The notes below the pieces were generated by a model, which was not told the origin of the DNA, searched no databases, and saw only the letters and a program-made list of their open reading frames with translations. The position numbers and the translations under genes were made by a program. A stretch of DNA of 15,571 nt from Spirochaetaceae bacterium (GTDB lineage: Bacteria > Spirochaetota > Spirochaetia > B11-G9), in assembly GCA_030633365.1 (NCBI GenBank), contig DAOVSY010000022.1, forward strand, positions 1-15,571, written 5' to 3'. How positions within the stretch are numbered: the stretch's first letter is position 1; each line of letters starts with the position of its first letter. Below are positions 13,953 through 15,571 of the stretch, in pieces.

Positions 13953-15571
13953 ACCGTCTTTCTCTGATTCTTCTTTAATGCCAATTAAGATCTTAATATC
14001 ATGATCATCCAAAGTTTCTTTATCTACCAGCTCCATGGCTATAAGCTTAAGTTGGTCCAGATTATCTTTTAATATTTTTCTGGTATTTTCAAGAGCACCC
14101 TCAAGTATTTTAGATATTTCTAAATCAATTTTCATAGCCGTTTCTTCAGAGTAGTCTTTATGTCTGGCTATTTCTTTTCCAATAAAAATGGGTTCTTCTT
14201 CCTGACCAAATGATATAAAATTTAACGAATCAGACATTCCCCATTCAGTAACCATACGTCTTGCTATATTAGTTGCCTGCTGTATATCATTCTGAGTTCC
14301 GGTTGTTGTTTCTCCATAAATTAGTTCTTCTGCAACATAACCACCCATGGTTATTTTAATTCTGTCTAAAAGCCAGCTTTTATTTTTTGAATAAGACTCT
14401 TTGTCCGGTAAAGATATAGCCATACCCAGGGCTCTTCCTCTGGGAATAATTGTTACTTTATGAAGAGGATCTGTATTTTCCAGATGATAGTGAAGTAATG
14501 CATGTCCTGCTTCATGGTACGCAGTTGCTGTCTTATCTTCTATAGAGATAATTTTTGATTTACGGGCAATTCCCATTAATAACTTATCTCTTGCTTCTTC
14601 CAGATGCAATATTCCGACAGTTTTTGAATCTTCTCTGGCAGCAAATAATGCAGCTTCGTTTATTAAATTAGCAAGATCAGCTCCTGACATACCGGGAGTA
14701 GCTTTGGCAATTCGATTTATATCCACATTTTTTTCAAGAGGAATGTTTTTTGCATGTATTTTTAGTATGGCTTCACGTTCTCTTACATCCGGTAAATCTA
14801 CAACTACCTGTCTATCGAACCGACCAGGTCTAAGGAGTGCAGGATCCAGTACATCCGGTCTGTTTGTGGCAGCAATTATTATTACACCTGTTTTTGTATC
14901 AAAACCATCCATCTCTACAAGCATTTGATTAAGAGTCTGTTCTCTTTCATCATTTCCCCCACCATAACCAGCACCTCGTGTCCGGCCAACAGCATCAAGC
15001 TCATCTATAAAAATAATACAGGGAGCATTTTTTCTTCCCTGATCAAATAAATCTCTTACTCTGCTGGCACCAACACCAACAAACATTTCAACAAAATCAG
15101 AACCTGACATATGGAAAAATGGAACACCCGCTTCACCGGCAACAGCTTTTGCCATCAAAGTCTTACCAGTACCCGGCATACCCACTAAAAGAACACCTTT
15201 TGGTATTTTTGCACCAATATTAGTAAATTTAGTTGGAGTTTTAAGAAACTCTACAACTTCTGTTAATTCATATTTAGCTTCATCCTGCCCTGCGACATCT
15301 GCAAAAGTAATATTCTCAAGTTCTGAATGATATTTTTTCGCACGACTTTTTCCAAACGAAAAGGCCTTATTTCCACCACCTTGAAACTGTTTTAACATAA
15401 ACCAGAAAAATACAACAAAAAGAAGCCATGGAAGGAGTTCCAGTATAATCTGGGCTACAGAAAGAGCTTTTGCTGCTCCAGTTATCTTAACTCCCTTTTC
15501 TCTAAGCTGAACCATTAAATTATCATCATAATAGGGGATTATTGTATTAAAAACAGTATATTCACTTCCCG
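13944..15571 (-). CDS. ftsH: ATP-dependent zinc metalloprotease FtsH, 5' end outside the window
   Basis: A membrane-anchored AAA+ protease that removes misassembled and regulatory membrane proteins. The reading frame stays open to the window edge. The codons before the ATG at 15515 encode [12 protein letters not shown], typical of the FtsH periplasmic domain, so that ATG is internal and the N-terminus is missing. Numbering from it, the second transmembrane helix is at about 22-41 and Walker A GMPGTGKT at 112-119. Walker [14 protein letters not shown] is at 166-178, and the second region of homology [20 protein letters not shown] at 216-235. The zinc site is HEAGH at 334-338, with the third ligand D410 in GTQND. 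All catalytic residues are intact. The C-terminus ends in SEKDGTE. It is followed by the TPR and HtrA-like genes in the same direction. Confidence 0.97.
   Translation of the reverse strand, partial: GSEYTVFNTIIPYYDDNLMVQLREKGVKITGAAKALSVAQIILELLPWLLFVVFFWFMLKQFQGGGNKAFSFGKSRAKKYHSELENITFADVAGQDEAKYELTEVVEFLKTPTKFTNIGAKIPKGVLLVGMPGTGKTLMAKAVAGEAGVPFFHMSGSDFVEMFVGVGASRVRDLFDQGRKNAPCIIFIDELDAVGRTRGAGYGGGNDEREQTLNQMLVEMDGFDTKTGVIIIAATNRPDVLDPALLRPGRFDRQVVVDLPDVREREAILKIHAKNIPLEKNVDINRIAKATPGMSGADLANLINEAALFAAREDSKTVGILHLEEARDKLLMGIARKSKIISIEDKTATAYHEAGHALLHYHLENTDPLHKVTIIPRGRALGMAISLPDKESYSKNKSWLLDRIKITMGGYVAEELIYGETTTGTQNDIQQATNIARRMVTEWGMSDSLNFISFGQEEEPIFIGKEIARHKDYSEETAMKIDLEISKILEGALENTRKILKDNLDQLKLIAMELVDKETLDDHDIKILIGIKEESEKDGTE

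Noticed and set aside
14704..14928. Plus-strand open frame opposite ftsH
   Set aside because: It is antisense to the conserved AAA+ region of FtsH.
15513..15515. ATG at 15515 as the true FtsH start
   Set aside because: The frame continues upstream to the window edge with typical FtsH periplasmic-domain residues, so this methionine is internal.

Overview
The window is an AT-rich bacterial chromosome segment, almost completely coding, most likely from a spirochaete (Spirochaetota, Treponema/Spirochaeta-like). This assignment is an inference. It rests on the combination of a DUF115/Maf-type protein beside a membrane-anchored parvulin-like chaperone, a lipoprotein HtrA-like protease with a spirochaete-style lipobox, TTG start codons, low G+C and tight gene packing. 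No rRNA or tRNA gene, insertion sequence, phage gene or CRISPR array is visible. No gene-free stretch exceeds 300 bases; the largest gaps are 1522-1702 (181 bp, divergent promoter region) and 10319-10461 (143 bp).

Layout. (1) 1-100: the window edge, a G+C-rich array of different short hairpins, each followed by a conserved CGAsCAG heptamer. (2) 104-1521, minus strand: a two-gene unit, a secreted LysM-LytM protein with a degenerate metallopeptidase domain followed by uridine kinase (udk). (3) 1522-1702: divergent intergenic region with a good sigma70-type promoter on the plus strand. (4) 1703-4845, plus strand: an inner-membrane-anchored SurA/PpiD-like protein followed by a DUF115/Maf-like protein. 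Its stop codon overlaps that of the convergent lepA in a shared TTAA. (5) 4842-10318, minus strand: a run read as REC-PAS-HisKA_3 kinase, LuxR/NarL-type response regulator, REC-HisKA-HATPase-REC hybrid kinase, then lepA. (6) 10462-15571, minus strand: ftsH (5' end outside the window), a secreted TPR protein with EF-hand-like calcium loops, and an HtrA-like lipoprotein protease.

How the genes fit together. ftsH, the TPR/calcium-loop protein and the HtrA-like protease form one probable transcription unit covering quality control at the inner membrane and in the periplasm. The PpiD-like foldase-type protein and the LysM-LytM protein are also envelope proteins. The three-gene phosphotransfer cluster is entirely cytosolic. 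Both of its kinases begin with a receiver domain of the same subtype, so they probably respond to upstream kinases rather than to external ligands. The LuxR-type regulator directly after the HisKA_3 kinase is its likely partner. The most unusual items are the covarying mini-hairpin array at the left edge, the two envelope proteins whose enzyme domains have lost their catalytic residues, the receiver-first double-kinase cluster and the TPR/calcium-loop protein between two proteases. Nothing here amounts to a demonstrably new defence or mobile system.
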